Counted from the stretch's first letter, positions 20,893-32,988 are shown. The stretch: 64,000 nt of DNA from Eucalyptus grandis (GCF_016545825.1 NC_052621.1:25880940-25944939); one strand, 5' to 3'. Notes: generated by a model from the sequence alone, not told the origin. Translations and numbers: made by a program.

Positions 20893-22500
20893 TTAATGGA
20901 GAAAAGTACCTGAGAATCCTGCACCAGTGTCACCAGTCTTGAGTTGGCTCAAAGCTTGCATGATATTTTCATATTGTTCTTGATTGATAGTCTGTTGAGA
21001 TGTTCCACCACTCTTCTGTGCAGAAACCTGATAGACTGAAGACTCTCTTTCCTTTTTATTATTGAGTCTCCCATGTAATTTCCAACAAGTATCAACAGTG
21101 TGGTATGGACATTTACAATATTCACAATATTTATTTTTGAATTTTGAATTTTGCCCACTAACCTTCCCTGCTGACATGGCATTTCGTGCGCCGTACGATC
21201 CTTTATATACCGGTGCTGACATGGCAAAATGCCAACCATTCGATTCAGCTGAGTAATTCATCGAACCATCGGATCGTGCACGTCGATCCCAGCCGTCCAT
21301 TCCAGAGAAATGATCCAACTTGTCCAATCCAACACGTCTCCCTCGACCGTCAGATCCAGCGCTACGATCCCAGCTATCCATCCGTGAAACCCTAAGGTTG
21401 TCTTCCTCACCTTTCGTCACAACAGCCGCGAAGCCTCTTCCCTTCGACTATCCTGCGACTCCGAGACCCCCTGGCTCCAGTGACCGTTTCCGTCGAAACG
21501 AGGCCAAATGGGAACACCGTGAAGCCCGCTCCTTCACCGACCCGAGCCTGTTCAATCGTGGCAACCCGCTGGTTTTCCTCCTGCATAGCCAATTGGAAGA
21601 TCCGCCCAAGTGGTGGTTGGGGATCCATCGCAAGGATTTGCGACCGAAACTCGGTGTATGACTCATCCAAGGTAAGGAGAAATCTTGTGGCTTTTTCTTT
21701 CTCCTTGATTGCATAGTATTTTCGAAGAGTGGCCTCCGGCCCTTCCAATTTGTCTTCAGCTACTTCGATCTCGTTCCACAAGGCCGACAGCCGGTTGAAA
21801 TAGGCGATGACCGAGAGGTTGCCCTGTTTTAGTTCGGTTAGGGCTTGTGTCAACGAAAAAAGTCTCGCCCTATCTGATTTCCCATACATTTCTTATATGT
21901 TATCCCAGAATTTCTTCGAGTCTTCTGTCGGAGGGAGACCGGCGGCAACATCGGGCACCAAGCAGTTCCCGATCCAGGTGCGTACCAGCTAATTGCAGCA
22001 CCGCCAGTGTCTCTACAGTCACTCGTCTGTCGGGTAGGGCACGGTTCCCTCGATGAAGCCCTCCTTGGCCTTAGTGACGAGCGCTCTCCGGAGATCCCGA
22101 GCCCAAGAATGGTAGTTCGCCGGTCTGGTGAGCTGTTGGCTGATCAATCGTAACTCCGGCCCGTCCGCCGGCGACGTGTAAAGTGGATCTCCAAGTTCCG
22201 ACCGGCTGCCGTTGAACGGAAATAGGTAAGGCAGTGGTGGTCCGTGTGGAACCGAGTAGGGTTCCATTCCCTGACCACACATGGATCCGGGTTTGTGACC
22301 CGCAGCTGTCTGACCCGACTCATCAGTCGGGTCGGTCCCATATGAATATTGGGCCCACGTCTATCCAGGCCCAGTGGTCCATGGTGGGGGGTACCACTGG
22401 GCTGGGGGCCAATAGGTTGGCATAGGAATCTGTACTAGAGCAGGAGCAGGTGCAGAGACGATGTTGGTCACTTGCCCCTCTTCAGTCGATCCGGCTTGAT
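20893..22500 (-). pseudogene. Copia gag, broken
   Basis: Fragments at 22019-22282 (NYHSWARDLRRALVTKAKEGF), 21407-21889 (LTELKQGNLSVIAYFNRLSALWNEIE) and 20893-21420, which carries a zinc knuckle CEYCKCPYHTVDTCWKLHG. They follow in gag order but in shifted frames. Confidence 0.85.
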
Positions 22501-22713
22501 CAGAGGATGACATTGTCTAATCCTAGGGTGATGAATCCTCTACCGAGGGATTCATAACATTCTTATCCTTTGCCATGGTATCAAAATTGAATTCCTAATC
22601 ACTTTGCTGATTTGTTCTGCAAGAAGAGATGTGCAGCAACAAACCAAAAAATAAAACGATGGCAATTCAGAAAGTTGCAGAAGCTAGGCCAGGAAGCGAG
22701 GGCTCTGATACCA

Positions 22714-22924
22714 TGACAAAAAAGAGAAAGAAATTTGGGGAAAATGTTTTTTTGTATTGCATTATGTATGTTGTTACATTGTACATTTATAATGTAAGAA
22801 AGAAAGAATAAAATAGGAAAAATAATATACATGAATCGGAATTCCAGAATTTCCTATTTACTATATTAATCAAAGATCTACTAAAATCAATTATAATCAG
22901 AATCAACTCTAAGATCTTCCAACA
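22714..22924 (-). repeat. Copia 5' LTR (right on the plus strand)
   Basis: 211 bp, TGACAAAAAAGAG to CTTCCAACA, followed by target copy CTATT at 22925-22929. Confidence 0.9.
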
Positions 22925-23289
22925 CTATTCATCTCCTTCTTCCTAAAAGATGAAGAAAGCATCGATTCCTCCGCGGTCTGCAGGCTCTCGATACTTGGCT
23001 GCAATGGAGGGAAAGGCCTTGAGAATTATTCACCTGGCTCTCCATAGTCTTTTTCCATATGGGTTGATCATGATCATGACCATGAAAATGAAACTTTTTG
23101 TACCTTTCAATTTGATTGCTTGTATCAAAGTTTTTTTTTTCCAGAGAATAAGATTCCCAGCCGTTTCAAGCGGCTATGGATTGATATGAGAAGATAGAAC
23201 AATGTTGATAACGACCCAAGACGAAGTAGTCTTTGTTGTGCTCGGACGATGACACTTGGAATGTTCAACACTAATGGATGAGTAAGATA

Positions 23290-23771
23290 GGGAAAGGTGC
23301 CAAAAAAATCTTGAACTTATCACATTAGTATCATTTAGTCATAACATTTTTAATCGGACCAATTTAGTTTTAAACATTTTTTTATATTCATACTAATTGA
23401 GTCCATCCAGCTAATTTAGGCTAGAAATTACCGACATCGGTGCTAATTATCCTACATGGGATGATTGGTTCTGACGCTGACATTTTTAATATTTTTTTGA
23501 ATTTCTTTCTTTCTTTTAGAAGAAACGGAAAGAAAAAATATGAAAAAATTAAAATATTAAAATATTGAAAACAAATGTCCACGTTAGCACCAACGCCAAT
23601 TGTGCCACATAAAACGGGTGACATTTATGTTAGTAATTTCTAACCTACATTAGTTGAATGGGCTCAATTGATACCATTGTAAAAAGGCTCAAAATTGAAT
23701 TAATCCAATTGAAAATGTTCAAGACTGAATTGGCACAAATGCGATAAATTTAAATTTTTTTAATACTTTCC
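23290..23771. mobile_element. Foldback MITE, unit B copy
   Basis: Orthologue of the element at 13524-14013, with flanks AGTAAGATA and AGCGAGATC. Confidence 0.6.
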
Positions 23772-23919
23772 GAGCGAGATCGACGAGGGAATACTTGAAT
23801 TTTGGATTGACCCCACATTGGCATCGGCCACCTTATGGTGTTAGATGCTCAAACGATTGTCTCGTAGAATACTATTCCAAACGTTGAGTTGGATCAGCAA
23901 TGTCAATGACATAGGCAAG

Positions 23920-24394
23920 TGTCACGGCCCGAAAGTTAGCATGTCCAAGAGGTTTCCATGGCACGGGCGTGACACGTGACGACCCTCGACCTATGTTCCC
24001 GAGATGTACAGTATTCTCCTAGGGGCGGGTGATACCGTATTTGTACGCATACGATATAAATGCGAGTAGTTTGGTAGTTGGCCATAAATGCATATAGCTG
24101 GTAGTTGGCTATGAATGCAAGTGGTTGGTAGATGGGAGGTGCAATCTCCACCGTTAGATCTAAGGGAGATCTACGGGTAGGGTTTGCCTTATACTTGTAT
24201 ATAAAGGGGTGTCCTCCCTCATTGTAAGTCATTCACAACCTATATGAAAATCCAGAGCTTCTCTCTCATCAAGTGTTTATCTCTCTAGAAGTTCGTTGTG
24301 AGTCGAGTGTGAGAAAGGCTGCTTAGGGGTGAAACCTTAAGGCCGCACGGGTGAATCGAGAGTTGATCGAGAGTTGATCGATCGGCCCGTGACA
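23920..24394 (+). repeat. Gypsy 5' LTR
   Basis: 475 bp with terminal TGTCACGGCC and CCGTGACA. A TATA-like TATATAAAG (about 24198) probably begins the element's promoter. Confidence 0.95.
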
Positions 24395-24622
24395 AGTGGT
24401 ATCGAGCTGATTTGCGATCCAAGCGCAAGTGCAATGGCTGATCCACGATCTGATGAGGCAATGGCTGATCCACGATCTGATGAGGCGCTAGTCCTGGGTG
24501 ATGACTGCGCTAGTCCTGGGTGATGACTGCGCTGATCGTGGGCGAAATGCCGAGAAGAGCGGCGTCAAGGGGAAGAAGAACCGTGGTGGTTCAAAGGAGC
24601 CTATGGGGATCTTGCACAATGG

Positions 24623-26614
24623 ATGGCGAAGCTAGAGTTGTTCGTCTCCGATGTCCAAGGATCGGTCGACGACCGACCTGCACTTGTGGACGGAGTTGAC
24701 GCCGGAAGGGAGGAGCTGTTTGCGAAAGTGCAAGAGCTCAAGACCGGCATGGGAGAACTCCGCCACGAGTTGCTGGGGACCCTACAGGAGGAACTAGCCC
24801 AACGGTACGAACCCTTTGAGGCTGCAATGGCGGCCATGCGTGCGGAGATTGCTGAGCTTACGAGTAAGCTCGCCGAGGCACAAGCTACACGCGTGAACGG
24901 TGTCATCACGGTGCAAGGTCCACGGGTGGACACGCCGAAGCCAAAGGAATTTCGGGGCTCGCGGGTGGCCAAGGACGTGGACAACTTTCTGTGGTACATG
25001 GAGCGATACTTTCAGGCCATGGGAATCAACGACGACCAAACACGGGTAAACACTGCATCTATGTACTTAGCGGATAGTGCTTTGTTGTGGTGGCGTCGTC
25101 GGTCGGATGATAGGTGCGGGAATCCTATCGCGACTTGGGTAGGCTTCGTCGAAGAGTTCCGACGGAACTACTTTCCCACTTATGCGGAGGAGGAAGCTCG
25201 TGACGAGCTGAAGCGTCTCGAGCAAAAGGGTGGTGTGCGCGACTACATCAAGCGGTTCTCGGAGTTGCTACTCCAAATCCCTTCGATGAATGAAGTCGAA
25301 GCGTTTCACCAGTTCATGGGCGGTCTCAAGCCATGGACAAAGCAAGAGCTAAATCGATACAACGTGGGAGATCTCACTACGACCATGACCGTAGCCAAAT
25401 TGCTCGTGGAGTACAAGGCGTCGCCTTCCACATCTCGACCGGACACCCGTCCAAGGGACAAAGGCACTGGTGGGGGAGATCGGGGTAGATTCAACAATCG
25501 CCCGACTGGAGCTAGACCACCGAATGGTCCTCATCCTCACCGGGCTAATGCGGGGCCAAATGGAGGTGGTCAAAGGAAGGTACGCTCGTATAGCTGTTTC
25601 TTTTGCGAAGGTCCACACATGGCGCGGGATTGCCCGAACAAAGCCAAGTTGGCCGCTCTTTGTAAAGAGGACGAGCCTAGGGAGGAAGCGCGGTTGGGAT
25701 CGCTGCGACTCCTTAGCACGATCAAGGCCAAGAAGGCGAAGGAGCCTAAGGGCTTGATGTTCGCGGACGTGAAGATCGGAGTGACCACGATGAGTGCACT
25801 TGTGGACACGGGAGCATCCGACATCTTCATCTCAGAGGAGGCCGCGAAGAAGCTTAACCTACGGGTTGAGAAGGGAGCCAGTTGGCTCAAGACCGTGAAC
25901 TCGAAGGAAGTCCCTGCGATCGGGGTTGCAAGGGACGTGGAGCTACAACTCGGGTCATGGACGGGCAAAGAAACTCTAGAGGTAATTCCACTTGACGACT
26001 ACGATATTGTCATTGGAATTAAGTTCCTAGATAGAATCCATGCTGTTGTAGTTCCCTTTGCGGAATGTATATGCGTGTTGGATAAGGGTAGCCAATGCGT
26101 GATTCTGGTCCATCGTGAGTTGGAGCGGGATCGAAAGATGATCTCGGCCATCCGACTCACCAAAGGAGCAAGGAAGGGTGAGGTGACCTTCCTGGCGGCC
26201 TTGAAGATTGAGGACGACGAGGGTGAAGGGAAGGAAGTCCCGACGGAAGCAACCCAAGTCCTCGACTCATTCAAGGACGTCATGCCTTCGGAGCTGCCGA
26301 AGAAGCTGCCACCCAAGAGGGAGGTGGATCACCGGATCGAGCTTGTGCCTGACGCTCGACCGCCTGCCATGGCGCCTTACCGTATGGCGCCACCCGAGTT
26401 AGAAGAACTAAGGAAGCAACTCAAGGAGCTGCTCGATGCGGGCTATATTAGGCCGTCAAAGGCCCCGTTCGGTGCGCCGGTCCTGTTCCAAAAGAAGCAC
26501 GATGGGTCACTCCGGATGTGCATCGACTACCGGGCGCTGAACAAGCTGACCGTGAAGAACAAGTACCCGATCCCGCTCATTGCGGATCTCTTTGATCAAC
26601 TTGGGGGAGCTTAG
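24623..26614 (+). pseudogene. Gypsy gag-protease-RT N-terminal frame, ends at a premature stop
   Basis: 663 codons. Gag is residues 1 to about 310, with the retrotransposon gag core near 110-230 ([15 protein letters not shown]...; [21 protein letters not shown]). A zinc knuckle [13 protein letters not shown] starts at residue 325; it has CX2CX3HX4C spacing, one residue shorter than the usual CX2CX4HX4C. The protease motif LVDTGAS is near residue 393. RT starts near 585 ([11 protein letters not shown]...[16 protein letters not shown]) and includes [24 protein letters not shown] codon ends the frame inside RT just before [13 protein letters not shown]. Confidence 0.93.
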
Positions 26615-27669
26615 TGGTTCACCAAGCTAGATCTTCGATCGGGATACTACCAAGTTCGGATCGCTGAAGGGGACGAGCCGAAGACAGCCTGCGTGACGCG
26701 GTATGGGTCCTATGAGTTCCTGGTGATGCCGTTCGGCTTGACCAACGCTCCGGCCACTTTCGCACAATGATGAACAAGGTACTCCACCCTTTCCTAGATA
26801 GGTTTGTAGTGGTTTATCTAGACGACATTGTGATTTATAGTCGAACGTTGGGAGAGCATGTCGAACATCTACGGCAAGTCTTCCAAGTCTTGCGCGAGAA
26901 CAAGCTGTTCGTCAAGCGCGAGAAGTGTGCCTTTGCACAAAAAGAAGTTCCGTTCTTGGGGCACATTGTCGGGGGTGGACGTGTGCGGATGGACAAGGCG
27001 AAGATTCAATCGATCGTCGAATGGGAGCCGCCAACGAAGGTACCTGCGTTGAGGTCGTTCTTGGGCCTCACCAATTACTATCGACGGTTCGTGCGGAGCT
27101 ACTCGAGCATCACCGTGCCACTCACGGACCTGCTAAAAAAAGAGAGGGCGTGGGAGTGGACGGATCGATGCCAAAGAGCCTTCGACCGATTGAAGACCGC
27201 CATGACCGAGGAACCGGTGTTGGCATTGCCCGACCACACCAAGCCGTATGAGGTGGAGACCGACGCATCGGACTATGCCATAGGAGGCGTCCTCATGCAA
27301 GATGGCCATCCGGTGGCATTCGAGTCTCGAAAGCTGAACGATACCGAGCGACGATATACCGTTCAAGAAAAGGAGATGACTGCGGTGGTCCATTGCCTCC
27401 AGACGTGGAGACACTATCTCCTGGGGTCTAAGTTCGTCGTGAAGACAGACAACGTGGCCACAAGTTACTTCCAGACCAAAGAAGTTGAGTCCGAAGCAAG
27501 CTCGATGGCAGGATTTTCCGGCGAGTTCGACTACGTATTTGGAGTACAAGCCGGGGAAGGCCAACTCCGTGGCAGACGCACTGAGTCAAAGGACAGAACT
27601 GATGAGCCACATGGTGAGTCGACCGAGCTGCCCTTGGGTCGACCGCATCAAAGAAGGGCTAGAGCATGA
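26615..27669 (+). pseudogene. Gypsy RT-RNase H, frameshifted
   Basis: RT continues past the stop ([25 protein letters not shown]). A frameshift near 26765 moves to the frame of 26767-27669, with catalytic YLDD at residues 18-21 of that frame, then RNase H (ETDASDYAIGGVLMQ; YTVQEKEMTAVVHCLQTWRHYL). A further shift near 27520 takes the true frame to 27485-28072. Confidence 0.9.
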
Positions 27670-28527
27670 TCCAAGAGCCCGAGCTCTCATCGGGTACGCC
27701 AAAAAAGGTAAGACCCGGCAGTTTTGGTGTGAGGACGAGCTCCTCTACACCAAGGGAAGGCGGTTGTACGTGCCCTTCCATGGGAAGCTGAGGAAGGAAA
27801 TCTTGCGCGAGTGCCACGACTCGAAGTGGGCGGGTCATCCCGGGATCTACCGCACGTTGGCCCTCGTCGAAGATCGGTACTATTGGCCACAAATGCGCGA
27901 CGACGTGGAGGCGTATGTGAAGACTTGTGCAGTTTTGCCAACAAGACAAGCTAGAGCAACGGTCGTCGCGGAGCTTGCTTGGAGCCACTTCCCGTACCAA
28001 CTCGTCCATGGGAAAGCATTTCCATGGACTTCATCGTCAACCTACCGAAGTCCGAAGGGTGCCGGACTCTAATGGTGGTGGTTGACCGGTTCTCGAAGTA
28101 TGCAACCTTTGTGCCTGCAACAAAGGATTGCCCGGCCGAAGAAGCGGCCAAGTTGTTCATGAAGCATGTGGTGAAGTACTGGGGAGTGCCAAGAACGATC
28201 GTGAGCGATCGGGATCCCCGCTTCACAAGACGTTTCTGGTCCGAGTTGTTCAAGCTGCTGGGGTCGGAGCTGAACATGTCAACGAGTCTGCATCCCCAAA
28301 CCGACGGTCAGACAGAGCGGGTCAATGCACTCTTGGAGATCTACCCCCGGCACTACGTGAGCACGACGCAAGTGAATTGGGCGAAGTTGATCGACGTAGC
28401 CCAGTTCTCCTACAACTTGCGGCGGAGCGAGTCGACCGGCCGAGTCCGTTCGAGGTTGCAACGGGCAGCAACCGAACACCCCGAGCACTATTGCTTCGGG
28501 TTACCGGGGAGTAGCCCGCCCGCGTAA
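27520..28527 (+). pseudogene. Gypsy integrase, frameshifted
   Basis: The zinc-binding region is ECHDSKWAGHPGIYRTLALVEDRYYWPQM...KTC; a shift follows at a T run near 27940. The catalytic core continues in the 27979 frame: MDFIVNLPKSEG, VSDRDPRF, and TDGQTERVNALLE supply the D, D and E. The C-terminal part of the core shifts again and stops at 28527. Confidence 0.9.
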
Positions 28528-28541
28528 AGTTCGCCAAGAAC

Positions 28542-29105
28542 ATGCAAGAAGAGGCGGACTTGGCCCGGGCGTGTCTACACAAAGCCTCCAAACGCATGAA
28601 GAAATGGGCGGACAAGAAGCGACGGCACGTGGAGTTCCAAGGTGGAGATCAAGTGTTGGCCAAGCTGCACGTGGTTCTTCGATACAAGGACGTGCACAAA
28701 GGGTTGATCCGTCGCTACGAGGGGCCATTTCGAGTGCTACAACGGGTTGGAAAGGTCGCATACAAACTGGAGCTACCACCAAAGCTCAAGGTGCATCCGG
28801 TGTTCCACGTAAGTATGCTTAAACCTTTTCAAATTGATGAGGAAGACCCGGATCGAGGGAAGTCACAACGAGCGTCGCTCGGGGCAAAGACCTCGTACGA
28901 TCGAGAAGTCGAGAGCATCTTGGCGGATCGAGTCATACGGAAGAGGTATTGTGCGGCCAAGCGCGAATATTTGATCCGGTGGAAAGGTCTTCCGGAGAGC
29001 GAAGCCAGTTGGGAGCCCGAGGAGAGTCTTTGGCAGTTCAAGAAAGAGATAGAAGATTTCCATGCCGAAGACGCGACGAGGGCGTCGCTGATTAGGTGGG
29101 GAGAA
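28542..29105 (+). pseudogene. Gypsy integrase C-terminus with chromodomain
   Basis: Contains GDQVLAKLHV...YEGPFRVLQRVGKVAYKLELP (GPY/F module) and HPVFHVSMLKPF. It ends with a chromodomain, EVESILADRVIRKR...YLIRWKGLPESEASWEPEESL, followed by the polypurine tract. The chromodomain places the element among plant chromoviruses and is thought to guide integration to specific chromatin. The frame runs into the LTR. Confidence 0.92.
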
Positions 29106-29580
29106 TGTCACGGCCCGAAAGTTAGCATGTCCAAGAGGTTTCCATGGCACGGGCGTGACACGTGACGACCCTCGACCTATGTTCCCGAGATGTACAGTAT
29201 TCTCCTAGGGGCGGGTGATACCGTATTTGTACGCATACGATATAAATGCGAGTAGCTGATAGTTGGCCATAAATGCATATAGCTGGTAGTTGGCTATGAA
29301 TGCAAGTGGTTGGTAGATGGGGAGGTGCAATCTCCACCGTTAGATCTAAGGGAGATTTATGGGTAGGGTTTGCCTTATACTTGTATATAAAGGGGTGTCC
29401 TCCCTCATTGTAAGTCATTCACAACCTATATGAAAATCCAGAGCTTCTCTCTCATCAAGTGTTTATCTCTCTAGAAGTTCGTTGTGAGTCGAGTGTGAGA
29501 AAGGCTGCTTAGGGGTGAAACCTTAAGGCCGCACGGGTGAATCGAGAGTTGATCGAGAGTTGATCGATCGGCCCGTGACA
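29106..29580 (+). repeat. Gypsy 3' LTR
   Basis: 475 bp, nearly identical to 23920-24394. Visible differences are near the GAGTAG(T/C)T block, a G-run length, and two C/T changes in GAGATCTACGGG. Confidence 0.95.
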
Positions 29581-29584
29581 CAAG

Positions 29585-31388
29585 GATCATGCCTTTTCCG
29601 TTTCCGCATTAAGTTTCCTCTCTCCTTAATCACTAATAATAAAAATTAGAGTCAACGATGTGGGTGTATGATCCTGATCGCATTTGTTTCTTGAAAAGGA
29701 GTAAAGTCAAACAATATTAAATAGCAAAATCTCATAATATACCATGACCTTTTCTTTTGTGAGCTATGGACGCAAGCCCTAATTGATTTAATGTTATGCT
29801 ATCTAGGGTTTTGCATTTCCATTGTCTTGTGTCCTGAATGATGATCTATGAACTCGGGCCCGATGAAGACGTGGTTTTGAGATAATGGGAAGAAATCAAG
29901 AAGATATTCATCAAAATGGCTTAGGGGAGTTTAGTGAAAGGATCCCCTGTGTAATGTTAATTAGGAATACTTGGTTTCAAAAGTTGAAATTTGATTATTG
30001 ATGAAAATGATGGGATAATTACCAAAAAAAAAACCCCAAACTTATTGTGTAGGTATTAATTTGGTCATAAACTTTTTTTGGGCCAATTTAGTCTTAAATA
30101 TTTTGACAATTTGCTAATACAATCCTTTCTGGTAATTTTGGCAAGAAGTTACTGACCTAAACGCCGGTCATCTTACATGGCACAATTGGAGCTAATGCAA
30201 ACAATCTTTGCAAATTTCTCAAATTTTTCTTGAAAAATTTTCCCTTTTTTTTTTAAAAAAAAAGGCAAAATTGTCTATGTCAACTCTGGTCGTGTCATCT
30301 ATCATGTAAGATGGCCTACGTCTATGTCAACAATTTCTTGTTAAAATCAGCCGAAATGAATCACGGAAAAGATTGTGAATAAATTGATCAATTTAAAAAA
30401 ATTATAATCAAATTCACATCCACACGCTAGGTTTATAATTTTTGGAGTAATTTTTTCTTATTGTATACGAGAAAACGTAATTGTCAATCCAACCGACGAT
30501 AAGATGAGAGAAGCAATTAGGATATGGTTTGGTCGACTTGGACGAAGATCTTATTGTTTGGCCTATTGAGGAGATGTGATCCAGGGATTGATGAAGACTC
30601 GTGCTATAGATAGAAGGGGCAGGACAAGACCTAAAAGAGTAAGAAAGGAGACGACAACAAAATAAATGTAAATTGAGAGATTATGTAGGATCTCGTGCGA
30701 AATTTGACCCAATCCCGAAATATGATTTATCCGGCCCGGCACCATGCGTCGCACCGCGTCGCTCGAGCTCCATACTTTTCTTGATTTTCAAATGTTTTTT
30801 GAAACTTTTTTAACAGCAAGAAATTGATCTCATCACCGTCGTTTCGCGATGAACTCATTCTTTTCATGGACAACATTAGTATCTTGCTAAAATAGATATT
30901 CCCTTTTCTCTTGATTGTATGAAACCTTACAAGAAAATGTTGTTTGCATTGTATTTCTATGCTTAATTCGTGTCGGAATTGACGAACGTCTTTATTCAAC
31001 CAGTTGCATTGTAAAAGCTTAAAAGATTCTCTGAAGACATCGAACAAGGATAGTAGGAGGAACAAAGCCAATCCCCCTCTCAAGAACTTAAAAATGCAAA
31101 TGGCTTAAACTTATTGAATAGATATCAAATTAGTTCTAAAATTTTTAATTTTATCAATTTTTAATTCTAAGCTATTATTCGGTACTTGCTTAATCAAAAG
31201 GATAAAAAATAAAAAGAGAGATCAGTTTTTAAGTGTTAGAGGAGAACTTGGTCAATGTTCCACATTTTGTCCAATTACAAAACCTCTGAAATCACCATTT
31301 GTCACGGCAGGTGTCACGGCCGGCGCTTGAGATCAAAAACTATGTGGCAATTTAGGCTTCCTTTAATTCGTCGAATCGCCTAAGCTTA
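29585..31388. other. Unit B sequence between the gypsy element and the MITE
   Basis: Collinear with 14160-15897 of unit A. It includes the foldback MITE at about 30011-30460, partner of 14510-14960. No gene recognised. Confidence 0.6.
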
Positions 31389-32478
31389 GGCCCTGTTTGG
31401 TAACCATCCAAACAGGCCAAATTCCCGATTCTTTGTTCCCGGAATCGCTCGCCTAGAATCGTGTTTGGTAAAATTTTTGTTCTCGAAAACAAATTTGTTC
31501 CGGGGAACACATTGGGAATAGAATCAAGAACTAAAAAAAGTTGATTCTTGTTCCGGAACGAATTTGAGAATCAAAATCAATAAATTTTCTTCTTCCCTTC
31601 ACCATCTCGCGACCGCCGTCCACCACCGCCCGCCACCGTCCGCCACCGCCATCCACCGCCGCCGCCGGCCGCCGCCGCCGCCGCCATCCACCGCCACCGC
31701 CGCCCGCCGGTCCGGCGAGCTCGCCGAGGCTCGCCGGAGGCTCACGGACCAATGTGAGGTCCGGGCGAGCTCGCCGGAGGCAAGCCCGACCATCGGCGAG
31801 CTCGCCGAGGCTTGCCCAGCCCACCGGCGAGGCTCGGCCTCCCAGATCCGGCGAGGCCGAGCCTCGCCGGGCCTAGCGGCCTCGCCGGGGCGGGCGAGGC
31901 CTCGGAGGCCGGGCGAGGCCCGCCTCACCGGGACTAGGCGGGGGCTAGGCGAGCCTCGGACGCCCAGCCCCACCGGTGGCCGGCGAGGCTCGCCTAGCCA
32001 CCGGCGGGCTCGCCTGGGCCCCGCCGGTGGCTGGCGGGCCTCGCCCAACCCCGACGAGGTCGGCGGCCACCGGCGAGGCCGAGCCTCGGCGGGGCTAGGC
32101 GAGCCTCGCCCGGCTGGGCGAGGCTCGGCCGACGAGGGCCGGCTCGGCGAGGGCGGCGACGCTCCGTGAGGTCGCCGGCCGAAGAAGAAGAAGAAGATGA
32201 GAAAAAGAAAAGAAAAAGAAAAAGAAAAAAATTAAGAAATTAAAAAAACAAAACAAAACAAAGGAAAAAAAGTAAAAAAATTATTTAAAAATTAAAAGAA
32301 ATTGATTTGGAACAATTAATGAACACGGTACCAAACGCAATTCTATTCCAGAATCGAGAAATTTTTACGATTACCAAACGGCTTAAAATGCTTAGAATCG
32401 TTTCCGGAACAGAATAAAAAAAAAAATCGGCCGATTAGAATCAACTCCCGAGAACGAGAATCGTTACCAAACGCGCCC
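31389..32478. mobile_element. Harbinger/Tourist-type MITE, TSD TTA
   Basis: Flanked by exact TTA at 31386-31388 and 32479-32481. Terminal repeats are GGCCCTGTTTGGTAACCAT and, reversed, GGGCGCGTTTGGTAACGAT. Unit A reads GAGCTTAGCCTTTTTTCC at 15893-15910 with no insertion. The core (31600-32170) is very GC-rich, made of GGCGAGCTCGCCGAGGC-type words; long frames on both strands there are compositional artefacts. Confidence 0.9.
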
Positions 32479-32857
32479 TTAGTCTTTTTTCCAAGGATCA
32501 AACACTCGCCTACTAACTCGCCCAAATCATAGAAAGAGAAATTATTTAGAGGGAGAAGTTTTGGGAGAAAATGTACTTCCATTTCACGAATGTTGGACGA
32601 TACAAATGAGATGAAGAATACTCTTATTTATACATATGGAGATCCACTCTTTTCAACTGGCTTCTATCATATTTACTACCATTTACCCTATTAAATATAA
32701 GACGGTGACACAAGGCTACCTTGCACCAACACGCCTCTCTGCTTAGAATGGGATTAATTAACTGTGGATTTGATGGAGAAATCAATCTATGAAGCCAAGT
32801 CAACTGACAATCCACTTCTTCGTGCGAATGGATCCAACTCGCCCGACCCAACTGGTG

Positions 32858-32988
32858 GTACGTGTGGCTAAGCTTTGTGTAGTACATGATTCGCATTCTG
32901 CTTCAATGTACGACCCCTCAAAACCTCATTTTCAACTGGTCTCTCTCAACACGCCTTTGTTGCTGTGTGGAGTTTGCCTTCGCAGTAC
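32858..32988 (+). promoter_or_regulatory. GTAC cluster upstream of unit B COPT gene
   Basis: GTAC occurs at 32858, 32882, 32908 and 32985. The first three match unit A. The fourth (GCAGTACACACC) is absent from unit A, which reads GCATTACGCACC. Confidence 0.45.

Larger units (their letters stand above)
17621..22924 (-). mobile_element. Full-length Ty1/copia retrotransposon, degenerate
   Basis: 5304 bp, minus orientation. LTRs are 17621-17829 and 22714-22924, flanked by the exact 5-bp duplication CTATT (17616-17620, 22925-22929). The primer-binding site on the minus strand, TGGTATCAGAGC (22702-22713), matches plant initiator tRNA-Met. The polypurine tract TTGAGGGGGAG borders the other LTR at 17830. 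Gene order is gag, protease, integrase, RT, RNase H. Frames are broken many times and the LTRs differ at about fifteen positions, so it is inactive. Units A and C show the uninterrupted site. Confidence 0.95.
23920..29580 (+). mobile_element. Full-length Ty3/gypsy chromovirus-type retrotransposon
   Basis: 5661 bp. Two 475-bp LTRs (TGTCACGGCCCG...CCCGTGACA) are flanked by CAAG at 23916-23919 and 29581-29584. The empty site GGCAAGGATCACGCC is seen in unit A near 14155 and unit C near 35066. The primer-binding site TGGTATCGAGC (from 24397) resembles initiator tRNA-Met with one base missing. The polypurine tract GGTGGGGAGAA precedes the right LTR. Internal order is gag, protease, RT, RNase H, integrase, chromodomain. 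The LTRs differ at about six sites, so insertion is recent and later than the copia element, yet the coding region already has a stop and several frameshifts. Confidence 0.96.

Noticed and set aside
22702..22713. tRNA-like sequence GCTCTGATACCA
   Set aside because: It is the copia primer-binding site (complement of initiator tRNA-Met end), not a tRNA gene.
31531..32169. Long overlapping frames on both strands (up to 201 codons)
   Set aside because: GC-rich repeats inside a MITE lack stops in most frames; no recognisable protein.
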